In this document: one piece after another, positions 42,210-50,340 of the stretch
Numbering within the stretch: the stretch's first letter is position 1
Layout of the letters: each line of letters opens with the position of its first letter
Assembly (NCBI RefSeq): GCF_001750685.1
Contig: NZ_CP017269.1
Location: 372,001 to 436,000, forward strand
Reading direction: 5' to 3'
Source: Geosporobacter ferrireducens
GTDB lineage: Bacteria; Bacillota; Clostridia; Peptostreptococcales; Thermotaleaceae
DNA: 64,000 bases
Notes under the pieces: model-generated
Databases searched by the model: none
The model's input: the letters and a program-made list of their open reading frames with translations, nothing else
What the model was told of the DNA's origin: nothing
Translations under genes and position numbers: made by a program

Positions 42210-42442
42210 CTTTCTCCCCCTTTAATTTTTTAATAAATGATATGCTTTATGGTAAAGCTTATCCTCCCCCCGTTTATTGTATTTTTCCTTCCTAGCAAAT
42301 AGATGCGTAAAAAAATTAATTTTTTGTAACATTTCCATTCTTTATAACATTATAAATCTTTTTGGACATTTGTGATAGCTTATTATTAATTTGATACGTA
42401 AAAACATTTTTATATTTTCAATTTTCAATATATCTAATAGTT

Positions 42443-42477
42443 ATAAAAAAAAGATAGAGATTAAATTCTCTATCTTT
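42443..42477 (-). terminator. DEAD-box helicase terminator
   Basis: AAAGATAGAGA (42450-42460) and TCTCTATCTTT (42467-42477) form a perfect 11-base stem with 6-base loop, followed by about eight U on the minus strand. The stop TAG and the last coding bases are inside the stem. Confidence 0.93.
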
Positions 42478-44056
42478 GGTTTGCAGGTTCAGCGTTTATT
42501 TTCTTACCTTTAATTCTGATTTTATTCAGTTTTTTTACTAACTTGGCGGCTTGGTTTTTGGGAACTTCAACAAAAGCATATTTATCAAATAAGTCAATGG
42601 TTCCTACTTCACGACCGGATATACCGCCTTCATTGGCAACAGCACCTAAAATGTCCGCAGCTCTTATACGATCCCTTTTTCCGATATTAATAAATATTCT
42701 AGCTTTATCAGATTCTGTAGCACCGGTATCATCAAACAAGTCTTCACTTCGATCCACTAAGCCTGTACGTTCTTTTTCCATAATAATTTTAGCTAATGCA
42801 GCAGCTACTTCGATTGAACTATATTCTTCAGCTAATGTCTCCGTTAAGGAAATATAAGGTGTTAAATGGCCTGCTTCAATCGTAGATACAATTCTCTTTT
42901 TAAACACTTCTCTCTGTCTTTCTGCTAAATCATTTACTGACGGAATTGGTTTACGGCGAATTTTTGATTTGGTAAATCTTTCTATACTTTTTAATAATCC
43001 AATTTGTCTGCCTGTAACAAAGGTATAGGTTACTCCAGCTTTGCCTGCCCTGCCTGTTCTGCCAATACGATGAACATAATATTCTAAGTCCTCTGGGATA
43101 TCATAGTTGATAACAATATGAACATTGTTTACATCCAGGCCTCTAGCTGCTACATCTGTAGCTACCAAAAGGTCAACAGTTCCTTCTCTAAACTTCTTCA
43201 TAACGCGATCCCGCTGACTTTGTTTTAGGTCTCCATGTAGTCCTTCTGAAAAGTATCCTCTGCTCTGTAGACTTTCTACCAGTTCATCTACACCCTTCTT
43301 TGTTCTGCAGAATATGATGGTTAAACCTTCTTTTTCCATATCCAGCAATCTAGTCAAAACCTCTAACTTTTCATGAGGTTTGACCTCATAGTAGTATTGC
43401 TCAATAAGGGGAACCGTTAAAACCTCATGGACAACCTTGATTTTTTCGGGTTTTTTCTGATAATTACGCGCTAAATTTTCAATTTCTTTTGGCATCGTTG
43501 CTGAAAATAGTAACGTTTGTCTATTTTCAGGAGTTTCCTGCAGAATTCTTTCTATGTCCTCCAAAAATCCCATATCCAACATTTGATCTGCTTCATCTAA
43601 TACAACCGTATGCACATTATTCAGTTTTATCGTCTTACGGTTAATATGATCAATCATTCTACCTGGCGTACCTACTACGATTTGTACACCTGCCTTTAAT
43701 GCCTTAATTTGTCGTTCTATAGGTTGACCTCCATAAATAGCCAAAGTCTTTACACCGGATAGATACTTTGAAAACTTGCTGATTTCGTCAGCTACTTGTA
43801 CCGCCAGTTCCCTTGTAGGTGTAAGGATTAGGGCTTGTGGTCCCTTCACATCTAGAGAAAGTTTTTGAATGACAGGCATACTGAAGGCTGCGGTCTTCCC
43901 TGTGCCGGTTTGTGCTTGACCAATAATATCCTTTCCATCCATTACCGCAGGCATAGCAGCCTTTTGGATCGGCGTCGGTTCCTCATAGCCCAGGGCATCA
44001 ATTGCCTTCAATATTTCCGGCATAAGTCCTAGTTGTTTAAAAGTAATGTTGTTCAT
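42470..44056 (-). CDS. DEAD-box ATP-dependent RNA helicase with DbpA-type RNA-binding tail
   Basis: About 528 aa. All motifs are present: Q-motif (GYEEPTPIQKAAMPA), I AQTGTGKTA, Ia PTRELA, II DEAD in VVLDEADQML, III SAT, V ATDVAARGLD, VI HRIGRTGRAG. A linker rich in basic residues leads to a C-terminal DbpA/RBD-like domain (FINIGKRDRIRAADILGAVA ... GTIDLFDKYAFVEVPK), the fold that targets 23S rRNA or other structured RNA. CshA/DeaD-like, likely for ribosome assembly or cold growth. I start at the ATG at 44054-44056 (first Q-motif-consistent Met); the 26 extra residues of the longer frame are unlike the family. Confidence 0.94.
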   Translation of the reverse strand: MNNITFKQLGLMPEILKAIDALGYEEPTPIQKAAMPAVMDGKDIIGQAQTGTGKTAAFSMPVIQKLSLDVKGPQALILTPTRELAVQVADEISKFSKYLSGVKTLAIYGGQPIERQIKALKAGVQIVVGTPGRMIDHINRKTIKLNNVHTVVLDEADQMLDMGFLEDIERILQETPENRQTLLFSATMPKEIENLARNYQKKPEKIKVVHEVLTVPLIEQYYYEVKPHEKLEVLTRLLDMEKEGLTIIFCRTKKGVDELVESLQSRGYFSEGLHGDLKQSQRDRVMKKFREGTVDLLVATDVAARGLDVNNVHIVINYDIPEDLEYYVHRIGRTGRAGKAGVTYTFVTGRQIGLLKSIERFTKSKIRRKPIPSVNDLAERQREVFKKRIVSTIEAGHLTPYISLTETLAEEYSSIEVAAALAKIIMEKERTGLVDRSEDLFDDTGATESDKARIFINIGKRDRIRAADILGAVANEGGISGREVGTIDLFDKYAFVEVPKNQAAKLVKKLNKIRIKGKKINAEPANQR

Positions 44057-44265
44057 GTTTTTATCAACTCTCCAATTCTTTATTCTCGCTGATAAACAGC
44101 TTTTTATGGTCTCATCTAATAAAAAAACAATCATCTTATATGAATTATTATTTTCAGTGAATTTCTTTTTATCCCTTTTCTATGTACAAGCCATCATAAA
44201 AACTATTTACATGTCATATATTGTATTGGTACATAAAGATAAGCAAATAAACAGGAGGCTTTAGC

Positions 44266-44745
44266 ATGCTGCCTATTTACGCAAAAAACAAGGGAAGAAA
44301 AACCTTCCCTATTACAGAAAAAATTAATACATTTAAGCTAATGAATTTTGTGAAAGCCTTACAAGATATTACCAGATATAAGTTTCATTGTCAAGTTTAT
44401 ACAAAGAATATGGGTAACAGTTGGTCGTTTAGGTATACAGCTCAAAATAAGATTTTGATAACCATTAGCTTTCATGATGACGCCCAAGAGGATTGCTCAT
44501 ATATCTATATTCAAGATTTTAATTTTCCTAAAAGTTGTATCGAAAAACAGATGGATCAAAAAATTTTAAAATTATTTCTTCAGCATTTTCAAAATTTAGA
44601 TTTTGACATGCTTCGCTTTCGTTTGCTTGGCGAGGAGACGCGCACCCTCTCTCAGCATTTTGCGTTTAGACGGACCAGTTTAGATGAAGCATATATGTCC
44701 TTAAAAACAGTTTTCATACCACTTCACACCAACAATGTTTCCTAG
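44266..44745 (+). CDS. Hypothetical protein, 159 aa
   Basis: The ATG at 44266 follows GGAGG by 7 bases. Mixed alpha/beta, soluble, no signal peptide: begins MLPIYAKNKGRKTFPITEKI and includes ITISFHDDAQEDCSYIYIQD and MLRFRLLGEETRTLSQHFAF. I do not recognise it; the last part recalls a small acetyltransferase-like or nucleic-acid-binding domain only vaguely. It is divergent from the helicase gene by 209 bases. Its 3' end is antisense to the structured RNA candidate that follows. Confidence 0.65.
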   Translation: MLPIYAKNKGRKTFPITEKINTFKLMNFVKALQDITRYKFHCQVYTKNMGNSWSFRYTAQNKILITISFHDDAQEDCSYIYIQDFNFPKSCIEKQMDQKILKLFLQHFQNLDFDMLRFRLLGEETRTLSQHFAFRRTSLDEAYMSLKTVFIPLHTNNVS

Positions 44746-44905
44746 TACATTGCAACACCTTATCCTGCAACGTCCTGTAATGACACATATGTATCCACTC
44801 AGGACCCATAAATAACGGCCCTCCTACTCTAAGGCTCTCCATGCAGTATAAAATCCATGGTTTTTATGGAGTATTTCTTGGTTGGGCATAGGCTCACCTC
44901 TAATA
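44714..44905 (-). ncRNA. Candidate structured noncoding RNA (raiA-like, tentative)
   Basis: In the 345-base gap between two convergent genes, the minus strand is markedly richer in G and C than the flanking AT tracts and folds repeatedly. Stems seen: GTCCTG with CAGGAC (44804-44776) enclosing GATAC/GTGTC with loop ATAT; CTCC/GGAG enclosing ATAAAA/TTTTAT; GCCTT with AGGGC; TTGCA/TGCAA; CAATGT with ACATTG. Length about 190 bases. A promoter-like TTGCAG-18-TAAAAT lies upstream (about 44934-44963). Best guess is the clostridial raiA-motif RNA, from size and complexity only. A 21-codon and a 31-codon reading frame in it have SD-like sequences but look like chance. Confidence 0.5.
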
Positions 44906-45041
44906 ATGTTTTTCACAAATATTCTTATATAATATATTTTATATGATTGAACTTTAAGCCTGCAACAAATATGTCTTATATTGTTATATTTTTTAATAAT
45001 TTTATTGTAGTTTTTACCGTTTTAACTGCTGATATAATAGA

Positions 45042-45080
45042 AAGGGATAGTACAGCGCTTAAACGTGCCCACTATCCCTT
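45042..45080 (-). terminator. Terminator of the propeller-protein gene
   Basis: AAGGGATAGT and ACTATCCCTT pair over about 10 bases with an 18-20-base loop that can form an inner stem. On the minus strand the sequence after the stem is UUCUAUU. It lies 12 bases after the stop at 45092. Confidence 0.6.
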
Positions 45081-45091
45081 CTACAGAATCA

Positions 45092-46348
45092 TTATTCTCT
45101 TGGCGGAAACAAAAACCCTCTTCTCCTGCGATTAATAAAATTCTCAATTTGTTCAATTCGATCTTCCAATTCAAGTAGCTTCTCTTTTATTCCTATTAGG
45201 TTTTCTTGTTCAATAATCTCATGGTTTACTTCTACTAAGTCATTTTCTTGATTTTCAGGAATGCTCAATATCTCTTCAACCTCCTCTTCTCTTTTTTTTT
45301 TAGTTATAAGAGGCATTTCCACTGCTTTTTCAAAAGATCCAAAACCTAAAAAAGTAAAGTCAGGAAAATCCTTTCCATAGGAATAATTGAGTAGATAAGA
45401 TCGATCAGAATTTCTGGGATTTAAACAATATTTATAACGTACAAAAATACCTTCCTTGGATTCTGTCCATTGATATGGAACACTCCAAGTCATACCATTG
45501 TCTTCAGAAAAACTACTGGCTACATAATCATACTCTGTCCATACAGTCCAAAGCATGTTATCAAACATGATCAATGTAGGATAAGAACAGTTTCCCGGAT
45601 TCGACAATTCGTATTCTGATTTCTTAATTAATTTATTTCCTGCCATTTTATACTTTTCATATTTGACAACTAAATTCCCATCTATATATTCACTATAAAC
45701 AATGTTTAATTCTTCCTCTTCCACTAATAAGATATCTATATACAATTTATCATTCAATCCATCAGTAACCTGTAATGTATCTCTCCAAAGATCCAATGTT
45801 CCATCGTATAACTTAATAAATAGTTGCTCTGCTCCATTGACCAAATTATAGTATCCTAAAATCAATCCTTGAGAGGTGCTGAGAACCTGGAGAGGATTTA
45901 ATAATGTCTTAACCCGAATATCTCCCAGTTCAGCATTTCTCCAAATCTCGTCTTTCCGGTATAAGTAATAGATCCGATAAACCTTATTGCTCTCAAAAGA
46001 AGGCACGCAATAAAAAATGTAAAGTCCGTCTTTCCAGGATATTACACTTAAATTATAAATATTTATTCCCTCCGAGCTCAGTAGTACCTCTCTTTCCCAT
46101 ATACCTAGACGATAAATAAACAATAGCAGCTTTCCTTCCTTTTGTTGACAGGTAAGATAGATGGTATCTTTCTTATCTATTATAACGTCAAACTCCGGCA
46201 TACAAGCTTCAACCAAAATTTCCTTCTCCATTTTTTTCGTATGTTTATAAAAACAGGCATAAATAATCTTTTCATTATCCCAACGAAAACTATGTATATT
46301 ACCTGCTTGGTCTGTTACCAATGCGTTCTTCTGGTTTGCAAAGGACAT
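45092..46348 (-). CDS. Probable beta-propeller (BNR-like) protein with C-terminal coiled coil
   Basis: 418 aa, no signal peptide. Residues 1-340 are a series of beta-rich blocks with recurrent aromatic W/Y patterns and Asp-box-like segments such as SEDNGMTWSVPYQW and KYDGTLDLWRDTL-like turns, consistent with a sialidase-type propeller. The tail (about 350-418) is an acidic coiled coil (EEEVEEILSIPENQENDLVE, KEKLLELEDRIEQIENF) ending RRRRGFLFPPRE. It is divergent from the Cys-rich 326-aa gene. The pairing and lack of secretion signal suggest a spore-surface or intracellular structural role, inferred only. Confidence 0.6.
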   Translation of the reverse strand: MSFANQKNALVTDQAGNIHSFRWDNEKIIYACFYKHTKKMEKEILVEACMPEFDVIIDKKDTIYLTCQQKEGKLLLFIYRLGIWEREVLLSSEGINIYNLSVISWKDGLYIFYCVPSFESNKVYRIYYLYRKDEIWRNAELGDIRVKTLLNPLQVLSTSQGLILGYYNLVNGAEQLFIKLYDGTLDLWRDTLQVTDGLNDKLYIDILLVEEEELNIVYSEYIDGNLVVKYEKYKMAGNKLIKKSEYELSNPGNCSYPTLIMFDNMLWTVWTEYDYVASSFSEDNGMTWSVPYQWTESKEGIFVRYKYCLNPRNSDRSYLLNYSYGKDFPDFTFLGFGSFEKAVEMPLITKKKREEEVEEILSIPENQENDLVEVNHEIIEQENLIGIKEKLLELEDRIEQIENFINRRRRGFLFPPRE

Positions 46349-46588
46349 CTCATCACCTTCCCATCAAAATTGTCTTTGTACAATCGATTTTCGGTTTAAG
46401 GAACACTTTTATATTTCTGACATATTATGATATTGCAGTAGACAAATATTTTCTTACTTCATTTTAATCCTATGAATCCCCTTCAAAAGTTATGCTATAT
46501 TCGTACAAGAAGAGTAGCAGAAATTTTCAACTGGAATATACTGAAATTAGAAAGGGTAGTCTTAATATCATGAAAAGGAGGAAAATTT

Positions 46589-47569
46589 ATGGCAAATACA
46601 AATAAATCGCCACAAGTTAGTCTTGCACTTCCCGATAGATGCTGTACTGCTGAAACTGGTTGCCACTTTGACGGATCATTGCGAAATGTCGTTTCTGAGC
46701 CAATATATGTTCAAAAAGTATACGATGCTGCATTATTTAACCTACAAGGATTAACAACGGTTACAGGCCAACCCTTTACACCGGCATTAGGTGCAGGCGC
46801 TAGAATTCTTCGGATCTTAGACATTCGATGCAGAAAATTTTTTAATCCAGCTAATATTAATGATCCTAGAAATTTGGTTGCCACTCCTACAACAACTGTA
46901 GCAGGAGCAGAATTTGTCCAGGACGGCTGCGGTAGACCCGTAACAGTCATCGGACCTGATGGGACTGCTTCAGAAAATCTATTATTTGCAGATACAGAAG
47001 AATGTGATGAATTAGGAAAAGGTACTCCTATTTTTGGTACACAGATCATTGAAATAACAGGAAATGTAATTGTTGAAATTGATGTAGTCATAGCTGATCA
47101 CAAAAAGTGTGAAAAGACTGTCACATTATCTGCAAATGTACCCATTGCTAAAGAAGGAGCACCCCTTATTTTGACGAACTTTTTTGAATTATGTATACCA
47201 TCTGTATTTGACACTGCTTTCTTGCCACGTTTTACTGAGTTCTGTAATATCTCTTGCGAAACAAGATTAGCTACGAATAGTATTACGAGAGACATCGTTA
47301 TCGATCCAAATACTGGCGCTGTAAGAGCTAATTTAATTATTGCACTTTGCGTAACCTGTGAAAAGAAAATTGTAGTTCCTGTACAACTTTGCGTCCTTTC
47401 AACAGGATTCCCAGTATTACAAGCAGATGTATCTCCAATTTGCACAACCTTTCCACAATTATTCCCAGATCAAATAGACAAAAAACGCCGTCCATGCCCA
47501 CCTAGAAAATGGAGCGAGGACGTCGTAACGGAAGCGACAGAGGCAGCAGAAGAAGCATCTATCGAGTAA
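46589..47569 (+). CDS. Cys-rich conserved hypothetical protein, possible spore-surface protein
   Basis: 326 aa with a strong SD (AAGGAGG, 7 bases before ATG). No signal peptide. About 17 cysteines are spread through the protein: DRCCTAETGCHF at the start, EFCNISCETR and ALCVTCEKKIVVPVQLCVLS later, and CPPRKW near the end. The central segment is rich in beta-strand Val/Thr/Ile repeats (ITGNVIVEIDVVIADHKKCE). Abundant Cys without export signal is a pattern of spore coat/exosporium proteins. Family not recognised; the coat role is inferred. Convergent with the deacetylase gene. Confidence 0.65.
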   Translation: MANTNKSPQVSLALPDRCCTAETGCHFDGSLRNVVSEPIYVQKVYDAALFNLQGLTTVTGQPFTPALGAGARILRILDIRCRKFFNPANINDPRNLVATPTTTVAGAEFVQDGCGRPVTVIGPDGTASENLLFADTEECDELGKGTPIFGTQIIEITGNVIVEIDVVIADHKKCEKTVTLSANVPIAKEGAPLILTNFFELCIPSVFDTAFLPRFTEFCNISCETRLATNSITRDIVIDPNTGAVRANLIIALCVTCEKKIVVPVQLCVLSTGFPVLQADVSPICTTFPQLFPDQIDKKRRPCPPRKWSEDVVTEATEAAEEASIE

Positions 47570-47619
47570 ATAATAAAAGAAGAGATTTCGACATTGGAAA
47601 TCTCTTCTTTTATTATTTA
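47567..47619. terminator. Bidirectional terminator holding both stop codons
   Basis: Perfect 23-base stem (47567-47589 with 47597-47619) around a 7-base loop. The plus-strand gene's TAA (47567-47569) and the minus-strand gene's TAA (47613-47615) are both in the stem. Base pairing is unusually long for an intrinsic terminator. Confidence 0.9.
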
Positions 47620-48509
47620 TATTTGTCCCTCATTAATTCTGAAACAAAAACAATCTTAATTCCCCTTTTTTCCAGCTCAGGGATCATTTCTTTAATCATT
47701 TTTGCTGTATTGCTGCCACCTAATGGACCTACATGACCGATTCCAATAGCATAACCCCTTTTTAATGCACTATAAGCAAGAAGATTAATTTGCCGCTTAA
47801 TGGTTTCCGGTGCTTTCTCATTATCCAGAAAAACAGACATCTCAATAACAGGCACCTCATGAGCCCGGGCGACTTCTGATATAACTGATTTTGGCGTAGT
47901 TTTACTGTCGACTATATATTTATCCTTTTTTTTCAATACACTGACTACTGCGTTAACAACTCTTCTGTCACTGCTTGCCAATACGCCCATATGATTGTTT
48001 GCACCTACCGCATAAGGAACATCTTTAAAAGCATTAATGACGAAGCTCTTAATTTCGTCATCTGTTTGTGAAGTTTTTATAGCTCCAGCACTTAACCCTC
48101 TAACACTATTCTTTCGCGTCTCCATAGGGAGGTGTACAATCACCTCATATCCTTTTTTATGAGCATTTTCTGCATCTCGCTTTGAATACTTCATGAAAGG
48201 CATGATGGCAAAGGTCATAGGTCTATCAATCGTCATCATCTCTGCAGTGCCTTCGCCATTATTTCCGAAATCATCAATTAGAAATGCTACCTTTGCTCTG
48301 TATTTTTTATCCTCCTCTACGCGAAATAATCTTGCCCCTCCTTGAAGTGCTCCATATCCTTTTATTTCTTCTAATATTTCCGCTTTTTCAACCGAATCAA
48401 TGATTCCACCTAATTGTACATTCAAAAGCGTAACATGGTTCAACGCTAAGTATGTAAAAACAATTAAAAGGAACCCTCCTATTCCTGTCAATAGTTTTTT
48501 AATCCTCAC
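47613..48509 (-). CDS. Divergent polysaccharide deacetylase (DUF610/YibQ-type)
   Basis: About 298 aa with an N-terminal membrane anchor (KKLLTGIGGFLLIVFTYLAL) and a NodB-like fold of the divergent polysaccharide deacetylase family: KVAFLIDDFGNNGEGT, PMTFAIMPFMKYSKRDAENA, KGYEVIVHLPMETR, and VGANNHMGVLASSDRRVV. The paired Asp at DD and the His in HLPME and NNHMG correspond to family metal/catalytic sites. Substrate unknown (cell-wall or exopolysaccharide). I use the GTG at 48507-48509 because AAGGGGTG precedes it; longer frames lack an SD. Confidence 0.82.
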   Translation of the reverse strand: MRIKKLLTGIGGFLLIVFTYLALNHVTLLNVQLGGIIDSVEKAEILEEIKGYGALQGGARLFRVEEDKKYRAKVAFLIDDFGNNGEGTAEMMTIDRPMTFAIMPFMKYSKRDAENAHKKGYEVIVHLPMETRKNSVRGLSAGAIKTSQTDDEIKSFVINAFKDVPYAVGANNHMGVLASSDRRVVNAVVSVLKKKDKYIVDSKTTPKSVISEVARAHEVPVIEMSVFLDNEKAPETIKRQINLLAYSALKRGYAIGIGHVGPLGGSNTAKMIKEMIPELEKRGIKIVFVSELMRDKYK

Positions 48510-48611
48510 TATGCACACCCCTTTATAATCAGGTTCTATCAAAGTATATTATTAATAGTGCTTGTATTATGAAACACCTGCAAAGATTCTCAGATTATAA
48601 TTTTCGTTTTT

Positions 48612-48643
48612 AAATAAAAAAACACTTCTTAATGCATAGTGTT
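48612..48643 (-). terminator. Orphan intrinsic terminator, minus strand
   Basis: AACACT (48621-48626) pairs with AGTGTT (48638-48643), followed on the minus strand by eight U (48613-48620). No annotated minus-strand gene ends just before it; the next minus element upstream is the rnpB terminator beyond 49 kb. It may stop antisense transcription through the Gly-rich gene or mark an unseen small RNA. Confidence 0.55.
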
Positions 48644-48736
48644 ACTTAAATTATGCACACTTGCTTCTATATTAGCATAACTTGTATTAGCCAAAGGAAA
48701 AGGCTAAGGACATAAAAATGATTGGAGGTGCAACGC

Positions 48737-48973
48737 ATGAGTGAAAGTAAAGGATTTTTTGGAGGAATTGGTGGTATTGGCGATAACACATCATTGTTAT
48801 TCTTCTTCCTATTGCTAGTGTTGATATTCTGTAATTGTGGATTGTTTGGAGGAATTGGCGGTGTCGGTGGTATCGGTGGTATCGGCGATAACACATCATT
48901 GTTATTCTTCTTCCTATTGCTTGTAATAATATTCTGCAATTGTGGAATTTTTGGCGGAATTAGAGGATGCTAA
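48737..48973 (+). CDS. Gly-rich hydrophobic small protein built of two tandem copies
   Basis: 78 aa with SD GGAGGTG 6 bases before ATG. Two near-identical units each read GGIGGIGDNTSLLFFFLLLV, then a Cys-Asn-Cys turn (FCNCG) and FGGI. Each unit has one hydrophobic, phenylalanine-rich helix. The architecture recalls the short YjcZ/SscA-like and clostridial Gly-rich peptides of the spore coat, but homology is not certain. DNA of the two copies is nearly identical, so the internal duplication is recent. Confidence 0.7.
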   Translation: MSESKGFFGGIGGIGDNTSLLFFFLLLVLIFCNCGLFGGIGGVGGIGGIGDNTSLLFFFLLLVIIFCNCGIFGGIRGC

Positions 48974-48980
48974 ATAATAA

Positions 48981-49004
48981 AGAATTGGGGTAGTCCCCAA
49001 TTCT
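48981..49004 (+). terminator. Terminator of the Gly-rich peptide gene
   Basis: AGAATTGGGG (48981-48990) and CCCCAATTCT (48995-49004) form a perfect 10-base stem with a 4-base loop, starting 8 bases after the stop. The following U tract is weak. Confidence 0.65.
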
Positions 49005-49020
49005 CTACATAACGCAATAA

Positions 49021-49050
49021 AATAAAAAATCACCTTTATGAAAAGGTGAT
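49021..49050 (-). terminator. rnpB terminator
   Basis: ATCACCTTT (49029-49037) and AAAGGTGAT (49042-49050) form a 9-base stem with 4-base loop, followed on the minus strand by UUUUUAUU. Confidence 0.9.
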
Positions 49051-49056
49051 TTTTAC

Positions 49057-49450
49057 TTAAACGAGCAAATCTATAAGCCGAGTTCTGTATTTGACAGTCA
49101 TCTATCTAGACCTACTGTTGCCAGTAGGCTCAAGCAACCTACCACGGGACACGACGGGCAGCCGCTTTTTCATCCCTACTTGGTCTTGCTCCGGGTGGGG
49201 TTTACAGAGCCAACTAGTCGCCTAGTTGCTGGTGAGCTCTTACCTCACCTTTCCATCCTTACCTGGTATATTGGGGTGACCCCTTTGTAGAAGCATTACA
49301 CGCTCTACAGCATACCGGGCGGTCTATTTCTGTTGCACTATCCTTGGAGTCGCCTCCACTGGGTATTACCCAGCACCTTGCCCTGCGGAGCTCGGACTTT
49401 CCTCGTCAGAGAATGAATCCTCTGACGCGACCATCTGACTTACTCGCTTT
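49057..49450 (-). ncRNA. rnpB: RNase P RNA, class A
   Basis: Catalytic RNA that trims tRNA 5' leaders. The conserved core is present on the minus strand: GAGGAAAGTCCGAGCTCCGC (P3/P4 5' strand, CR I), GTGGAGGCGACTCC, and the 3' conserved ACAGAACTCGGCTTATAGA near 49071-49092. P1 is formed by AAGCGAGTAAGT (49450-49439) and the 3' end ATTTGCTCGTTT region, 12 base pairs by eye. The motif order and GGTGAGGTAAGAGCTCACC (P12 region) fit class A. Length about 394 bases. Confidence 0.95.
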
Positions 49451-49473
49451 ATTCATTTTTAACGACAAAGAAT

Positions 49474-49502
49474 ATATTATCATAAAGGATCGTTTTTGTC
49501 AA
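49474..49502 (-). promoter_or_regulatory. rnpB promoter
   Basis: TTGACA (49497-49502), 17-base spacer and TAATAT (49474-49479) on the minus strand, placing the start about 17 bases before the 5' strand of P1. Confidence 0.85.
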
Positions 49503-49533
49503 AATCCAAATATTGTAAATCAGGCTTTACCGT

Positions 49534-50247
49534 CTACCCCTTGAGCTGGACATATAATATCCTACTACAGTTATTACAGGTTACAAGTTTATGATTTTTT
49601 AAATCCGACATTGTCATCACAGGGAGATCCATATGGCAGCCGGTACAGATATCATACTCCACCAATGCAATAGGATTGTTTTTACGCCGCTTGACGTCCT
49701 CATAGACGTCTATATAAGCTTTTTCTATATTATTCAAATGGATTTCAATTTTTTTTGTTAAAGCCTCTATTTCGACTTGTAATTTCTCAATATCGATTTT
49801 TCTTTCCTTAAGCATATGCTTAATTTTAGAGCCCATTTTCCTTTCCATTTTTTCTTCTTCCCGAACCTTTTCCTCCAACGACTCCGTCTCTTCTATTTTT
49901 TCTACCAGGTTAGCTTCTACTTGTGTATATTGCCCCTCTGCTTTTTCCTGTTCCTTCATTAATATCCCCAATTGCTTTAAATCGTTAATTTTCCCACTAT
50001 AAAGTTTCCCCTTTACCTCTTCCTTCTTAAAATCCAGCTCTTTTAGATCATGTTCTATTTTTTTGATATCTTTTTGTGTATCTTCAAGTTGCTTTCTAAT
50101 CGTTTCATATCCATTTTTCATTTTTTTATGTTCTTGAATTTTCTCTTCGATCTCTTTAGGTTGTTGAAGATTTTTAAGAAGCTTTTTCTTTTCGCTTAGA
50201 AGCTGCTCCATTTCTTGTAACTCCCATAATAAATCCAACTGTTTCAT
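49534..50247 (-). CDS. Coiled-coil protein with C-terminal zinc ribbon (CT398/DUF164-like)
   Basis: 237 aa: a long Lys/Glu coiled coil from about 8 to 185 (EMEQLLSEKKKLLKNLQQ onward) and a C4 zinc ribbon with CTGCHMDLP (about 199-207) and TCNNCSRILY (about 222-231). Family proteins are of uncertain function, with suggested nucleic-acid or motor-like binding. It follows the Nif3-type gene, as in many Clostridia, but is separated from it by a terminator. Confidence 0.85.
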   Translation of the reverse strand: MKQLDLLWELQEMEQLLSEKKKLLKNLQQPKEIEEKIQEHKKMKNGYETIRKQLEDTQKDIKKIEHDLKELDFKKEEVKGKLYSGKINDLKQLGILMKEQEKAEGQYTQVEANLVEKIEETESLEEKVREEEKMERKMGSKIKHMLKERKIDIEKLQVEIEALTKKIEIHLNNIEKAYIDVYEDVKRRKNNPIALVEYDICTGCHMDLPVMTMSDLKNHKLVTCNNCSRILYVQLKG

Positions 50248-50310
50248 AATAGCCCACCTTTCTTTTATTTGTAGTAATGTCTAATCTGTTCATTGCTTAA
50301 AATAAACATG

Positions 50311-50340
50311 AAAAAAGAATAGGCAAAGTAAACCTATTCT
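50311..50340 (-). terminator. Terminator of the Nif3-like gene
   Basis: AGAATAGG (50316-50323) and CCTATTCT (50333-50340) form an 8-base stem with a 9-base loop and a U-rich minus-strand tail (UUUUUU). The stem starts in the stop codon of the Nif3-like gene (50339). Confidence 0.82.

Noticed and set aside
44824..44889. 21-codon frame (MPNQEILHKNHGFYTAWRAL...) with an AGAGGTGAG before it.
   Set aside because: It coincides with the stems of the structured RNA, and its sequence constraints look structural; kept only as a note under the RNA candidate.
48667..48939. Antisense open frame of 90 codons rich in PIPPIPP repeats opposite the Gly-rich gene.
   Set aside because: It is the mirror of the GGIGG repeats, has no good SD, and the plus strand has a strong SD and codon logic; treated as a shadow frame.
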